Below are positions 48,170 through 57,955 of a DNA stretch of 64,000 nucleotides, one piece after another. Within the stretch, counting starts at the first letter, position 1, and each line of letters starts with the position of its first letter. The translations under genes were made by a program, and so were the position numbers. The stretch is from contig VXNM01000010.1 in the NCBI GenBank assembly GCA_009840545.1, forward strand, positions 902,627 to 966,626. The letters run 5' to 3'. The notes beneath the pieces are model-generated. The model was not told where the DNA came from and searched no databases. It saw nothing but the letters and a program-made list of their open reading frames with translations. The stretch is from Gammaproteobacteria bacterium (GTDB taxonomy: Bacteria; Pseudomonadota; Gammaproteobacteria; Pseudomonadales; Azotimanducaceae).

Positions 48170-49552
48170 ATGGTTATGAAGACCAAGACTATATTCGTTT
48201 GCAGCAAATGCGGTGCTACTCACCCCAAATGGCAGGGCCAATGTGCAAGCTGCGAAGAGTGGAACTGTCTTGAAGAAGCCAATGTTCCTCGCAAGAGCAC
48301 ACCATCTTCTCCGAGCTTTGGCGAAGGGTATAGCGGCGGACTGACCGCAATTACGCGCCTATCTGAAGTCAAAGCTCAAGCAAGTCACCGCACCTCGACC
48401 GGAATGGCCGAGTTTGATCGCGTGTTGGGAGGAGGATTGGTCTTGGGATCAGTAGTACTCATGGGCGGTGATCCAGGTGCTGGAAAATCTACGATGCTCC
48501 TTCAGATGGCAGGCAATCTCTCACTTAAGTCTCCATGTCTATACGTCAGCGGAGAGGAATCCATCCAACAAATAGCTGGTAGAGCAATACGCCTAGGAAT
48601 TGCAGACAGTGAGATCAACTTGGCATCGTTGACTTCTGTAGGTCAAGTTGCGGAAGTTGTACAACGAGAACGTCCCGACATTGTCGTTATTGACTCGATT
48701 CAGGTTATGCATGCGGACGATGTTGAAAGCGTTCCAGGAAGCGTGACACAGGTCCGGGAGTGTGCAGCCCGTCTCACTCGATTGGCGAAACAGCAGGACT
48801 GCACATTTGTGCTGGTGGGACACGTTACGAAAGAAGGAAATCTTGCAGGTCCCAAGGTACTAGAGCACATCATTGACTGCTTCGTGATGCTCGACTCACC
48901 TCCAGGGAGTCGGTATCGCACTTTGCGAGGAGTCAAGAATCGGTTTGGTGCCGTCAACGAATTGGGTGTATTCGCAATGACAGACAAGGGGTTGCGGGAA
49001 GTACTCAATCCTTCCGCAATCTTCTTGGAGCGTTCAGATGACCCCGCAGCAGGTAGCGTCGTAACGGTGACTTGGGAGGGAACGCGCCCTCTACTTGTAG
49101 AAATTCAAGCTCTAGTGGACGATGTTCAAGGTGGATATCCTCGACGGGTGTCTGTCGGTTTGGATGCTCAGAGACTAGCCATGCATCTGGCGATCATGCA
49201 CAGGCATTGCGGTATATCGCTGGCGGACCAAGATGTCTTTGCAAATGTGACCGGAGGAGTTCGTGTGGGAGAAACTGCGGTTGACCTAGCTTTGTTGGTG
49301 GCGGTTTATTCAAGCTTTCGAAACCGACCATTGCCTCGGGATCTCGTTGTGTTTGGTGAATTGGGTCTAACGGGAGAAATACGCCCGGTGCCTAATGGAC
49401 AAGAACGGATTCGCGAAGTGCAGAAACATGGATTTACTAGAGTGGTGGCTCCGATCGCAAATAGGGCAAAGCGACCCATCGCTGGAGTCGAAGTCGCTTA
49501 TGTCAAGACACTGAGCGACGCACTCGACACTCTCAGCAACATGGTTGACTAG
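48170..49552 (+). CDS. radA: DNA repair protein RadA
   Basis: RecA-like DnaB-type helicase that helps branch migration in recombination. The N-terminal zinc finger CSKCGATHPKWQGQCASC, Walker A GGDPGAGKST, the RadA-specific KNRFG motif and a C-terminal Lon-protease-like domain are all present. 460 residues, typical. Two in-frame ATGs (48170 and 48176) compete as start. About 260 nt of non-coding DNA precede it. Confidence 0.97.
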   Translation: MVMKTKTIFVCSKCGATHPKWQGQCASCEEWNCLEEANVPRKSTPSSPSFGEGYSGGLTAITRLSEVKAQASHRTSTGMAEFDRVLGGGLVLGSVVLMGGDPGAGKSTMLLQMAGNLSLKSPCLYVSGEESIQQIAGRAIRLGIADSEINLASLTSVGQVAEVVQRERPDIVVIDSIQVMHADDVESVPGSVTQVRECAARLTRLAKQQDCTFVLVGHVTKEGNLAGPKVLEHIIDCFVMLDSPPGSRYRTLRGVKNRFGAVNELGVFAMTDKGLREVLNPSAIFLERSDDPAAGSVVTVTWEGTRPLLVEIQALVDDVQGGYPRRVSVGLDAQRLAMHLAIMHRHCGISLADQDVFANVTGGVRVGETAVDLALLVAVYSSFRNRPLPRDLVVFGELGLTGEIRPVPNGQERIREVQKHGFTRVVAPIANRAKRPIAGVEVAYVKTLSDALDTLSNMVD

Positions 49553-49669
49553 ACCCTCTCATTCATCCAACGACGAAGTAGCAATAGTGTTCGCTGTTTG
49601 CGAATTTGAGCCAGTGTTCAATTCGAAAAAATAGAATAAGCGCATATAAATCACTAATCCCCCCACCCC

Positions 49670-50926
49670 ATGTTCAAAGGTTTTGACCGACTGCGTGAAA
49701 CCGACGCTTTAGTGTGGAATGCCATTGCATCCGAAACTGCTCGACAAGAAGAACATATAGAACTCATCGCGTCTGAAAACTACGCTTCTCCGGCAGTGTT
49801 GGAAGCCCAGGGATGCATCATGACTAACAAGTACGCAGAGGGCTATCCTGGCAAACGCTACTACGGGGGTTGTAATCACGTAGACGCGGTCGAAACACTA
49901 GCAACCGAGCGAGTCAAACAATTATTCGGTGCGGACTATGCAAATGTCCAACCCCATTCAGGAAGTCAGGCAAACGCAGCGGCGTACCTAGCCTTACTCA
50001 AACCGGGCGACGTAGTATTGGGAATGGGACTGTCAGACGGTGGACATCTGACACACGGCTCTCCCGTTAACTTCTCGGGAAAACTCTATAAGGCAGTTCA
50101 ATACGGAGTCGATCCAGAGAGCGGGCAAATAGATTTCGGCGCGGTTCAAGAACTCGCCCATGAACACCAACCGAAACTTGTGGTCGCGGGCTTTTCTGCC
50201 TACAGTCGCAGCATCGACTGGCTCAAGTTTCGTGATATTGCGGACTCGGTGGGTGCCTATTTGCTCGTAGATATGGCTCATGTCGCAGGACTTGTGGCAG
50301 CAGGTCTATATCCCAACCCTGTTGCGATTGCGGATGTGACGACATCAACAACCCACAAGACATTGGCGGGTCCCCGAGGCGGCGTGATCCTTGCTCGTTC
50401 CAATCCAGATATTGAGAAGAAACTCAATTCTTCTCTTTTTCCAGGATCACAGGGTGGACCACTAATGCACATTATTGCTGCCAAGGCTGTGTGCTTTCTG
50501 GAGGCGTTGACACCCGAGTTTGTCGAATACCAAAAGTGCGTGCTAGCCAATGCCAGAGCTATGGCTGGCACTTTCCAAGATAGAGGCTACAAGGTAGTTT
50601 CGGGCGGAACGGACAATCACTTGTTCCTTTTGGACCTAATCGATAAGAGTATGACCGGTAAAGACGCCGATGCGGCGTTGGACAGTGCCAACATTACTGT
50701 CAACAAGAACACGGTTCCCAATGATCCACGCTCTCCCTTTGTGACTAGTGGTTTGCGCATCGGAACTCCAGCAGTCACTCGTCGAGGCTTCGGAGAGAAT
50801 GAATGCGAGACTTTGTCCCATTGGATGTGCGATGTCTTGGACGACCTAGAAAACCAAAACATGATCGCGTCAGTTCGGCTGAAAGTGCTCGAGTTGTGTA
50901 GACGATTTCCAGTCTATGCTTCCTGA
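49670..50926 (+). CDS. glyA: Serine hydroxymethyltransferase
   Basis: PLP enzyme converting serine and THF to glycine and 5,10-methylene-THF. 418 residues. PLP lysine in [13 protein letters not shown]-type motif ([13 protein letters not shown]), start region [10 protein letters not shown], and [14 protein letters not shown]. The ATG is preceded by a C-run with no recognisable ribosome site, within 117 nt of non-coding sequence. In most gammaproteobacteria nrdR and riboflavin genes follow; here nusB does. Confidence 0.98.
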   Translation: MFKGFDRLRETDALVWNAIASETARQEEHIELIASENYASPAVLEAQGCIMTNKYAEGYPGKRYYGGCNHVDAVETLATERVKQLFGADYANVQPHSGSQANAAAYLALLKPGDVVLGMGLSDGGHLTHGSPVNFSGKLYKAVQYGVDPESGQIDFGAVQELAHEHQPKLVVAGFSAYSRSIDWLKFRDIADSVGAYLLVDMAHVAGLVAAGLYPNPVAIADVTTSTTHKTLAGPRGGVILARSNPDIEKKLNSSLFPGSQGGPLMHIIAAKAVCFLEALTPEFVEYQKCVLANARAMAGTFQDRGYKVVSGGTDNHLFLLDLIDKSMTGKDADAALDSANITVNKNTVPNDPRSPFVTSGLRIGTPAVTRRGFGENECETLSHWMCDVLDDLENQNMIASVRLKVLELCRRFPVYAS

Positions 50927-51012
50927 TGGTCTTCGCCTGGGAACTCTCCGCACAGTCTCCCGCTGGATCATTTCTTGATACGGGGTGGTCGAGTCTTGTT
51001 TAACTCAAAACG

Positions 51013-51462
51013 ATGAACAAGCCGTCTTCCAGTGTCGCACAGTCATCGCCTCGACACCGACGACAGAGCCGTCGTGTCTTGCTACAGGCCATATACCAAT
51101 GGGACATGGCTGGTTCCACCGAGAAAGACATGGTGCAATTCTTCACTGACGAAGGATCATTGGACAAAGCGGACAAACGGTACTTTCACGACTGTCTTCA
51201 CGGTGTCATGCGTGGGGTTAAGGATCTCGATCGAGCATTTGAACCTTACTTAGACCGAACACTGTCTGAACTCAATCCAGTGGAACGTTCATGTTTGCGT
51301 GCAGGTTGCTATGAACTTATTGAGCGAGAAGACGTCCCCTTCAAAGTAATCATCAACGAGTGGGTCGACCTAGCAAAACTCTTTGGTGCGCAAGACAGCT
51401 ATCGTTATATAAACGCTGTACTTGACGCAGTTGCGCGAACCGCACGAGAGCGCGAAGAGTGA
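51013..51462 (+). CDS. nusB: Transcription antitermination factor NusB
   Basis: 149-residue all-helical protein that with NusE/S10 binds boxA RNA in rRNA operons. RRQSRRVLLQAIYQWDMAG at the N-terminus and the late KVIINEWVDLAKLFGAQDSYRYINAVLD are diagnostic. The stop overlaps thiL as GTGA, the usual nusB-thiL coupling. Confidence 0.97.
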   Translation: MNKPSSSVAQSSPRHRRQSRRVLLQAIYQWDMAGSTEKDMVQFFTDEGSLDKADKRYFHDCLHGVMRGVKDLDRAFEPYLDRTLSELNPVERSCLRAGCYELIEREDVPFKVIINEWVDLAKLFGAQDSYRYINAVLDAVARTAREREE

Positions 51463-52409
51463 ACGAAATTGAGGCGATCGATCTGATCGTCAATCGCCTT
51501 GGACCGGCTGCAACAGGGAAAGGGGTGGTGATTGGTCCCGGGGACGATAGTGCTGTTGTTGGTTTCGACCCCGAAGAGGAAACTGTTGTAACTTCCGATG
51601 TGCTTATAGAAAAAAGGCACTTTCCTGAAGGATCTCCCGGGGACTTGGTCGGCTATCGCAGCGTTGCGGTGAATATCTCCGATTTGTCGAGCATGGGTGC
51701 ACAGCCCCGATATCTCACGATTGCACTAACCGCCGATTCAATTGAAGAGTCCTGGCTCCTGGCGTTTGCGGATGGCGTTCGGGCTTGTTGCTTGGAGACT
51801 GGTTCCATCGTGATTGGAGGCAACTTGGCTCGAGGTCCCAAATCGATTGCGATCACTGCTCTCGGAAGCGTTCTTCGCGGCAAATCCGTGACGCGATCCG
51901 GCGCAGAAGTTGGAGACGAAATTTGGCTAACGGGCACTGTAGGAGCAACCGCCGTTGCGCTGCAGAACTTTCGTGATCCTCAAATTGCTTCGTTGGAAGA
52001 ATTGCTTGAACGAAGAAATGAAAATGCATTGGCAAGATATTTTCTTCCAATACCTCGAGTGGATTTCGCATCACATCTCTTTAGTTTTGCCTCTTCCGCC
52101 ACCGACGTGAGCGACGGATTGGTCTGTGAACTGGATCAGTTGTCCCGTAACAGCGGCCACCGTATGCAGGTGGATGTCGAGTCAGTTCCTGTATGGTGTG
52201 GTGCGAACCCAAGGGAGGCGATTCAATCCGATGACAGTTACGAGCTAGTGTTTACTGCACACCCATGTGAACGGACTGAAGTAACTTCCGTCGCAAAACG
52301 AACTAAGACTCCGGTCGCAAGAATTGGATTAGTCCAAGAGGGAGACGGCGTACACGTTCACGAAGGTGAAGTCATGATCGAAGTTGATGCCGGTTACTCT
52401 CACTTCTAA
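51459..52409 (+). CDS. thiL: Thiamine-monophosphate kinase
   Basis: Phosphorylates thiamine monophosphate to thiamine diphosphate. 316 residues with IGPGDDSAVV near the N-terminus, AVNISDLSSMGAQPRYL, and the late ATDVSDGL motif of the PurM-like fold. GTG start overlapping nusB by 4 nt; pgpA follows 12 nt after the stop. Confidence 0.97.
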   Translation: MNEIEAIDLIVNRLGPAATGKGVVIGPGDDSAVVGFDPEEETVVTSDVLIEKRHFPEGSPGDLVGYRSVAVNISDLSSMGAQPRYLTIALTADSIEESWLLAFADGVRACCLETGSIVIGGNLARGPKSIAITALGSVLRGKSVTRSGAEVGDEIWLTGTVGATAVALQNFRDPQIASLEELLERRNENALARYFLPIPRVDFASHLFSFASSATDVSDGLVCELDQLSRNSGHRMQVDVESVPVWCGANPREAIQSDDSYELVFTAHPCERTEVTSVAKRTKTPVARIGLVQEGDGVHVHEGEVMIEVDAGYSHF

Positions 52410-52421
52410 GCGACAACACGA

Positions 52422-52943
52422 ATGATCTCACTAAAACCGGAACAAGACGAGGAGAGCATGGCTCGAATTCGAGAGAATCGGTTTAGTGATCCGGTTATGC
52501 TCGTTGCATCCGGTTTAGGTATCGGATGGGTCTCTCCAGCTCCGGGAACCCTAGCGTCGTTAGCAGCGGGAGTCTTGTATTGGCTGCTTGTGTCGCCCGC
52601 ATCCTATATGGTTCAGATTGCCATTACCGTAATGGTTTGTCTGCTCGCACTGTTGGTTTTGGAGCTCTTTGTTCGCAAGTACGGTTACATTGATGCTCGA
52701 CAAGTGGTCATTGATGAAATAGCTGGCATCACGATTGCACTGTTGCTGTTACCCCAAGTCTATTGGGTCTATGTTCTTGCCTTTGTACTATTTCGTGTGT
52801 TCGACATTTGGAAACCCTTTCCAATTGGTTGGATCGACAAATCGCTGAAGTCGGGGCTAGGAATTTTGTTAGACGATTTGGTTGCGGGTGGAATGGCATG
52901 TGTGATTGCGTATGCGATTTGGAAAATTGTGGTGGACACTTAA
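52422..52943 (+). CDS. pgpA: Phosphatidylglycerophosphatase A
   Basis: Inner-membrane enzyme that removes phosphate from phosphatidylglycerophosphate to make PG. 173 residues, several membrane segments, and the family motifs ASGLGIGWVSPAPGTLASL, RQVVIDEIAG, and FRVFDIWKPFPIGWID. An internal ATG at 52458 could be the true start. thiL-pgpA is the usual order. Confidence 0.95.
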   Translation: MISLKPEQDEESMARIRENRFSDPVMLVASGLGIGWVSPAPGTLASLAAGVLYWLLVSPASYMVQIAITVMVCLLALLVLELFVRKYGYIDARQVVIDEIAGITIALLLLPQVYWVYVLAFVLFRVFDIWKPFPIGWIDKSLKSGLGILLDDLVAGGMACVIAYAIWKIVVDT

Positions 52944-52958
52944 TCGAGGACTTTGGCA

Positions 52959-53207
52959 ATGGCAAGTGACGGTGAGGCGAAGAAACAAGGAGGCAGGGAG
53001 AGTCGGGACACGGCCGTTGATTTTGAGAAATCTTTGAATCAATTGGAAAGCCTCGTGGAAGAGATGGAGTCCGGAGATCTGACCCTGGAGGAATCTCTCG
53101 TAGCTTTCGAAAGAGGTGTGGCACTTGCTCGAACCTGCAAGGAAGCCCTCCGCCAGGCTGAAGAGCGCATCGCGCAACTCACCGAAGACAACGCGCTCGA
53201 CTCGTAG
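52959..53207 (+). CDS. xseB: Exodeoxyribonuclease VII small subunit
   Basis: 82-residue helical hairpin protein; several copies bind XseA to form the single-strand exonuclease. Core FEKSLNQLESLVEEMESG and SLEESLVAFERGV-like segment (LTLEESLVAFERGV). ATG 52959 has GAGGA 8 nt upstream. It precedes ispA by 11 nt, the standard xseB-ispA arrangement. Confidence 0.96.
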   Translation: MASDGEAKKQGGRESRDTAVDFEKSLNQLESLVEEMESGDLTLEESLVAFERGVALARTCKEALRQAEERIAQLTEDNALDS

Positions 53208-53218
53208 CTATTCCTATT

Positions 53219-54100
53219 GTGAGCAGCCTAATCGAGATTCGTTCGAGGCTGAACGAATACATCGAATCCGAATTGCAGTTGGAGTCCATTCATTCTCCAA
53301 GACTCGTCGAAGCAATGCGTTATTCGGTGCTTGGCGGAGGCAAGCGATTACGCGGCTGTTTGGTCTGTGCGGCCGCTACAAGTCTAGGTTCAACGCTGCA
53401 ACAGTCTTTGGCTACCGCGGCCGCGGTAGAGTACATACATGCTTATTCGTTGGTTCATGACGATCTTCCTGACATGGACGACGCAGACACACGTCGTGGC
53501 AAGCCAAGTTGTCACGTGGCTTTCGGACCCGCTATTGCTATCCTGGTTGGAGATGCTCTGCAACCATTGGCTTTTTCTGCAATTGCCGGGTGTGAGGAAT
53601 TGTCCGAGTGGCAACGCGTGACTTGCGTCGCGATTCTAGGCGATGCAAGTGGTTGGAACTGCATGGTTGGTGGCCAGGCTATGGACATGGAATCTGAGGG
53701 AAAGGCAATAGAAGATGCCACAGTGTTGGCGACCCTCAATGACGCAAAGACAGGTGCTTTGTTTCGAGCATGTACAGAATTAGGAGCAACTATCGCCGGT
53801 TACAAGCAAGACTCTAGAGTCTTTCATCTAATGAGCAAGTTTGGACATCGTCTTGGTGCTGCCTTTCAAATAGCCGACGATGTTCTCGACGCTACTGGCA
53901 GTACGGAAGGCTTGGGTAAACCTGCTGGAGCGGATTTGGTCGCGGGCAAACGAAATTTCGTCAGTTATTTGGGCATCCTTGGTGCAAAAGAAAAGGCAAA
54001 TACAATCCTGAAGGATGCATTGGCCGTACTTCAAGAGTTGAGGCTTGAAGACTCCATGTTGGCGGAAATCGCAGAATTGAGTGTCAATCGCACCGCCTAG
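53219..54100 (+). CDS. ispA: Farnesyl diphosphate synthase
   Basis: Makes C15 farnesyl diphosphate from IPP and DMAPP. 293 residues. First Asp-rich motif DDLPDMDDAD and second DDVLD; GGKRLRGCL near the N-terminus. GTG start. In most gammaproteobacteria dxs follows; here the operon ends and tmRNA follows. Farnesyl diphosphate would also be the precursor of squalene if this organism makes sterols or hopanoids. Confidence 0.96.
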   Translation: MSSLIEIRSRLNEYIESELQLESIHSPRLVEAMRYSVLGGGKRLRGCLVCAAATSLGSTLQQSLATAAAVEYIHAYSLVHDDLPDMDDADTRRGKPSCHVAFGPAIAILVGDALQPLAFSAIAGCEELSEWQRVTCVAILGDASGWNCMVGGQAMDMESEGKAIEDATVLATLNDAKTGALFRACTELGATIAGYKQDSRVFHLMSKFGHRLGAAFQIADDVLDATGSTEGLGKPAGADLVAGKRNFVSYLGILGAKEKANTILKDALAVLQELRLEDSMLAEIAELSVNRTA

Positions 54101-54295
54101 AACTCGTCCGTCAAGTCTTGGGCAGCCATTTCACAAAGATACTAGGCCCTTCTTAGCTGTCTTGTCGAATTCCGCTTAATCCGCGAGGAACGCTTTCTTC
54201 AGTTGAGCAAAAGTACAACGGACATAAACTCGATTTCGTGTACGATAGAGTGGAACAACACGAGGACTTTTGAGTCTCAAACACATGATCGCATT

Positions 54296-54654
54296 GGGGG
54301 CGAAATGGATTCGACGGCGGATACAAAGTCTCAGGTGCATGCCGAGAGAGAAGCAGCTCTCGTAAATCAATTGTTTCAATTTCTCAATAGTTGCCAACGA
54401 CGACAACTACGCTCTAGCGGCTTAAGAGCACGCTAGTCCTGTCCATCCGAATGCCCGTATAGGGTGGACGGGATCATACTTACGGGATCGCCCAGTACGT
54501 TGGTCCGAACGTGTTGTGGCTAAAGATCTGGACTCGCTTGGTGGAACCCTGTCTTGTCGGGTCACCGCTAGGCTAAAGCAAAGGCAAGAATAAGCATGTA
54601 GAGCCAAGGATGGAGTACTGTCGGACGCGGGTTCGATTCCCGCCGCCTCCACCA
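54296..54654 (+). ncRNA. ssrA: Transfer-messenger RNA (tmRNA)
   Basis: One-piece tmRNA of 359 nt. The 5' GGGGGCG pairs with the 3' CGCCTCC before ACCA; the T-arm GCGGGTTCGATTCCCGC is complete. The tag frame at 54393-54425 reads ANDDNYALAA followed by TAA. tmRNA rescues ribosomes stalled on broken mRNA with SmpB. smpB is not in the window. Its 3' end is a known integration target, and pseudo-copies of that end occur downstream. Confidence 0.97.
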
Positions 54655-54944
54655 CACAAGTCTACTAATACGTTGAATAACAAACATATTTTCAATATTC
54701 GACGATAGGGATTGGGGTGTTGAAGTTGCTCAGGCACCGTGATTCATTAGGTGTTAGTCCACAGGGTAGGACGATCGGACCGAAAAGCCGGGATCGTGAG
54801 GCAATGAATCGTGAGCGTGGGATTGGTCGGTTTGTAGATCGGGCGGAAGAAATATGGGAATTCCCGTGTCGCGTAGTGAGGAATTGCAACGTCGTTGGAC
54901 ACTTGAGTAGTTCAGCTGATTGACAACATAGTGGGAGAGGATAG
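54655..54944 (+). other. Junction region downstream of tmRNA
   Basis: 290 nt between the tmRNA 3' end and the first gene of the compositionally different region. Short open frames exist on both strands but none resembles a known protein. If the region is an island, this is its left junction; no integrase remnant was recognised. Confidence 0.5.
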
Positions 54945-56198
54945 CTGACTCGGCTCGCGATCTCGAAACAGACCGCCCGTCGGTTCATCCTCGGCTGTCA
55001 AGGCCTGTGGCCAGGTCGTCGGTTCACAGCCCGTCTCGGTGCACGTAAGGCTTTGCATCAGTCAGATCTCATCCAAATCGACCCATTGAACGTGGTTGGT
55101 CGGAGCCATGATCTCGCGTTGCATGCCCGAGTGTGGAACTATCGCCCTGAGCATCTTGACCACTTGCTCTACACAAGCCGCGAGTTCTTTGACTACGGTG
55201 GGACGCTGTACGTATTGCCCATGAGCGAACTCCCGTATTGGCGGGTCCATATGGCGCGTCGCGCGACCGAGGAAAAATCGTGCGCATTCGCACTAGAACA
55301 CAAGCAGCTTTTGGATGTACTCTTGGAGGACATCTCGTCACGAGGACCGGTAAGGAGCCGGGACTATGACGGGCAGGGAGTTCGGGGGACCTTCCGGTCC
55401 CACAAGGACTCGGCCCGCGCTCTTCGATATCTCTGGTTGACTGGTGAACTGATGACATTCAAGCGCGAGGGATTCGAGCGGCTCTACACGCTGTGGCGCG
55501 ACGTCGCACCCGTCGAGGTGCAGCGCACTTCAACGGCTGAAGAGGCAGACGATTTCTTCGCCCGAAAAGCGCTTGCATTGCAGGGCCTTGCAACGGCCCG
55601 CGACTGGGCTCGTCGATTCCGGCATCTTGCCCATCTCCGTTCGGACCCTGTCGGGGAGCGTCGTAAACTGGACGAACTCCTGGCATCAGGACTAGCAGCT
55701 CAAACCCAGATTGGTGACGGGCCCCCTCTCTACCTACTTAAGGAGCGGACAAACCAAATGGAAGTCGTGCAGAGCGGAACTGTACCTCGAGCCTGGCGGA
55801 TTTCACAGGCGGATACGCTGACCGAAGCCACTTTTCTGCCGCCGCTAGAGTTCGTCACGGCACGTGGACGGGCTTCGAAATGGTTCGAGTTCGACTACAT
55901 CTGGGAGGTGTACAAGCCTGCTGTCAAACGGCGATGGGGCTACTACGTGATGCCTATCTTGTATGGTGATCTGCTGGTAGGTCGGACGGACCTTAGGATC
56001 GATAGGGCTTCCCGCACACTGATTGTCCTTCACTTGTGGCTGGAGTGTACCGCGAGCGCGCGAAATGCTGATCTTGTGCGAGCAATCGGTCTCGGATTGC
56101 GCCGGTTGGCAGAATGGGCTGGTGGAGACTACGTATATATCGCCGCCACATCTCCCTCGCGACTTCGGGTGCCACTTGCCCGATCCACTCTCGACTAA
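54945..56198 (+). CDS. AlkX/YcaQ-like winged-helix DNA glycosylase
   Basis: Matches the HTH_42 family of E. coli YcaQ (AlkX) and Streptomyces AlkZ, glycosylases that unhook interstrand DNA cross-links. The catalytic QxD motif is present as LIQIDPLNVV, and the C-terminal part KRRWGYYVMPILYGDLLVGR is typical. The first usual start in frame is a TTG at 55053, but homology clearly continues 5' (TARRFILGCQGLWPGRR). The frame is open back to a TAG at 54942, so the most upstream possible start is CTG 54945, which has GGAGAGG 4 nt before it and restores a 417-residue length close to E. coli YcaQ (410). Either CTG is used or the normal start has been lost. GC content is clearly higher than in the surrounding genes. 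Confidence 0.82.
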   Translation: MTRLAISKQTARRFILGCQGLWPGRRFTARLGARKALHQSDLIQIDPLNVVGRSHDLALHARVWNYRPEHLDHLLYTSREFFDYGGTLYVLPMSELPYWRVHMARRATEEKSCAFALEHKQLLDVLLEDISSRGPVRSRDYDGQGVRGTFRSHKDSARALRYLWLTGELMTFKREGFERLYTLWRDVAPVEVQRTSTAEEADDFFARKALALQGLATARDWARRFRHLAHLRSDPVGERRKLDELLASGLAAQTQIGDGPPLYLLKERTNQMEVVQSGTVPRAWRISQADTLTEATFLPPLEFVTARGRASKWFEFDYIWEVYKPAVKRRWGYYVMPILYGDLLVGRTDLRIDRASRTLIVLHLWLECTASARNADLVRAIGLGLRRLAEWAGGDYVYIAATSPSRLRVPLARSTLD

Positions 56199-56284
56199 CT
56201 CCTGTTATGCGATATCAAAACTTCCCACTTCCTTTTCACTGGCAGGGTATTGGACGCTGAGTAAAGCCGTTTCTTTGCGGTCGT

Positions 56285-57667
56285 TTACGCGTCGCGGAAC
56301 GGATTGAAAGCAAACGGACGTATTAGTCGATCGACACGAGGGTCCTCGCCGCACAGGAAGGAGGTCTGCAGATCGAGGAGCAAAGTGGGTGTCTCGTGAG
56401 TTGCGCCGTCCACAATCACAAGGTGCGAGTTTGGAAACCCTTGGCGCGCAGCTTCTGCGTTGGCGACCGGTGTGCGCCCATCGAGTGAACCGGCGCAAAA
56501 CAGGGTTGGTACGTCGCTCCGCACGGGCGCGCGGAAATCGTCGCCTAAGTCGTCCACCCCAAGGGCGTCGCCGACGAATGGGAACGGTAGGTTAAAGCTG
56601 TCATCGAGGAGCGCTTCTCGTCGTTGTGCCTCGATTAGCCTTAACCGCTCGGCACTCGCGCCGGAGGTGTAGTCCATGGCCAATTGCATGCCGTGGATTC
56701 CGGCGCCCGTCAACCAGCGCTCGACGCGGCGGGACAATGTAGCGACATCCCCCTTGGCTAGTTGTCGGACGAACGATGGCAGCTCACGGATCGAACGGAT
56801 GCTGCCGAGTGCGTTCCCGATTACGATCTGAACAGCGAACTTACCTGCAGGTGTTCGTGTGTCTTGGTTCGCGAACTTGACCATTTGTGGATTGCGTTCA
56901 AAGGTGTCGAGGACTTCTGCCATTTCGGCCACGAGATCAGGGAATTCACCTTTAAGGTTTCGATCTGTTCGCGCAAGTTCACTCAAGTGGTGGAAGTGTC
57001 GATCGGTGTTTGCAGGAAGCTTATGGGTGTCATCGAGTCCCTCAACGATGCACAGAATCGCCCTTTCCACGTGGTCTCGGTGGAGCTTGAGGACAGTCAG
57101 ACCAAGGTGAGAGCCATAGCTCGCGCCGTGCAAGTTGATCATGGGCACATCCAATGCGCGGCGCAAGTCATTGACGTCGTGAGCACTCTCGATGGTGTTG
57201 TAGTCGTTCGGATCGACACCGCGTTCGCGCCAATAAGTCGATAATGCGCGAGCACTTGCACGTTGGACATCCAGGAATGTCTCGCGGGTGAGCACTGTGT
57301 CAAAGTCGTAGCGTGGGGGCACCGGACTGTCGAGACTTGGCAGTGCGCTGTTAGCTCCGCGCTGGTCGAAGGTGACCACGTCACAGATCTCGGAGAACCG
57401 TTCAACGTGTTCGAAGAACCCCGTCTCGAACGAACTGATTGCAGGTGCGCCCGGTCCACCGGCCAACACAACGAGCGGTGGTAAGCCGCGGTTCTGGCCG
57501 GCGAGAACGCGTACGTACGACAACGCCATAGCCAGACTCTCGTCGTGCTTGCGGCACGACGGCACCATGAGCAAACCACGTTCGGCATCGAGACTGCGGC
57601 CGCTCGCATGCTTGAGCCGTACAGGCCAGCGGCCAATATGGCGGTACTCCGTGTTGCGTAGATACAT
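56285..57667 (-). CDS. Alpha/beta hydrolase, S33 (prolyl aminopeptidase-like) family
   Basis: 460 residues. Oxyanion region VVLAGGPGAPA (67-77), nucleophile S183 in HGASYGSHLG, acid in CAGSLDGRTP and histidine in DGATHETP; the order and spacing match the S33/TAP-like hydrolases, which cleave N-terminal proline or other amides and esters. No signal peptide is evident. GC-rich, like the preceding gene and unlike the genome around it. It is convergent with the AlkX-like gene. Substrate unknown. Confidence 0.85.
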   Translation of the reverse strand: MYLRNTEYRHIGRWPVRLKHASGRSLDAERGLLMVPSCRKHDESLAMALSYVRVLAGQNRGLPPLVVLAGGPGAPAISSFETGFFEHVERFSEICDVVTFDQRGANSALPSLDSPVPPRYDFDTVLTRETFLDVQRASARALSTYWRERGVDPNDYNTIESAHDVNDLRRALDVPMINLHGASYGSHLGLTVLKLHRDHVERAILCIVEGLDDTHKLPANTDRHFHHLSELARTDRNLKGEFPDLVAEMAEVLDTFERNPQMVKFANQDTRTPAGKFAVQIVIGNALGSIRSIRELPSFVRQLAKGDVATLSRRVERWLTGAGIHGMQLAMDYTSGASAERLRLIEAQRREALLDDSFNLPFPFVGDALGVDDLGDDFRAPVRSDVPTLFCAGSLDGRTPVANAEAARQGFPNSHLVIVDGATHETPTLLLDLQTSFLCGEDPRVDRLIRPFAFNPFRDA

Positions 57668-57955
57668 GCCTAGGCTAGTTAGAGTCGAGAGGGGATTGTA
57701 CGTTCGGTCCTCTGTTGAAAGGAGAATGTAGCGGACCTATGGTTTGGGTGTCATGTGCTTAAGAGATGTTTCAGCAGTCTCTTTAAGAGTTAGTGTGCCC
57801 ACAACTGACAGTTCGCGACCCTATGCAACCTTCAAGATTAGCTATTACTGCACGACGGGGTTCCGCGAGCCCTTTCGCAGGACTAGCCTTCTATGTCTAT
57901 TTTGGTTGACCGCTCGTTGACGATAGCCGTTGATCCTTTGTCCGATGCCAATCCT
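57668..57955. other. Intergenic region between hydrolase and exported-protein genes
   Basis: 288 nt without a credible gene. It contains the hydrolase promoter zone and the 3' flank of the first exported-protein gene. Base composition returns to that of the main chromosome here. Confidence 0.45.

Noticed and set aside
49553-49669. Possible riboswitch ahead of glyA
   Set aside because: No glycine, SAM, SAH or THF riboswitch core could be recognised in the 117 nt.
54717-54923. 68-codon frame after ssrA, and a longer antisense frame at 54692-54988
   Set aside because: Checked as a possible integrase or excisionase remnant; no motif found.
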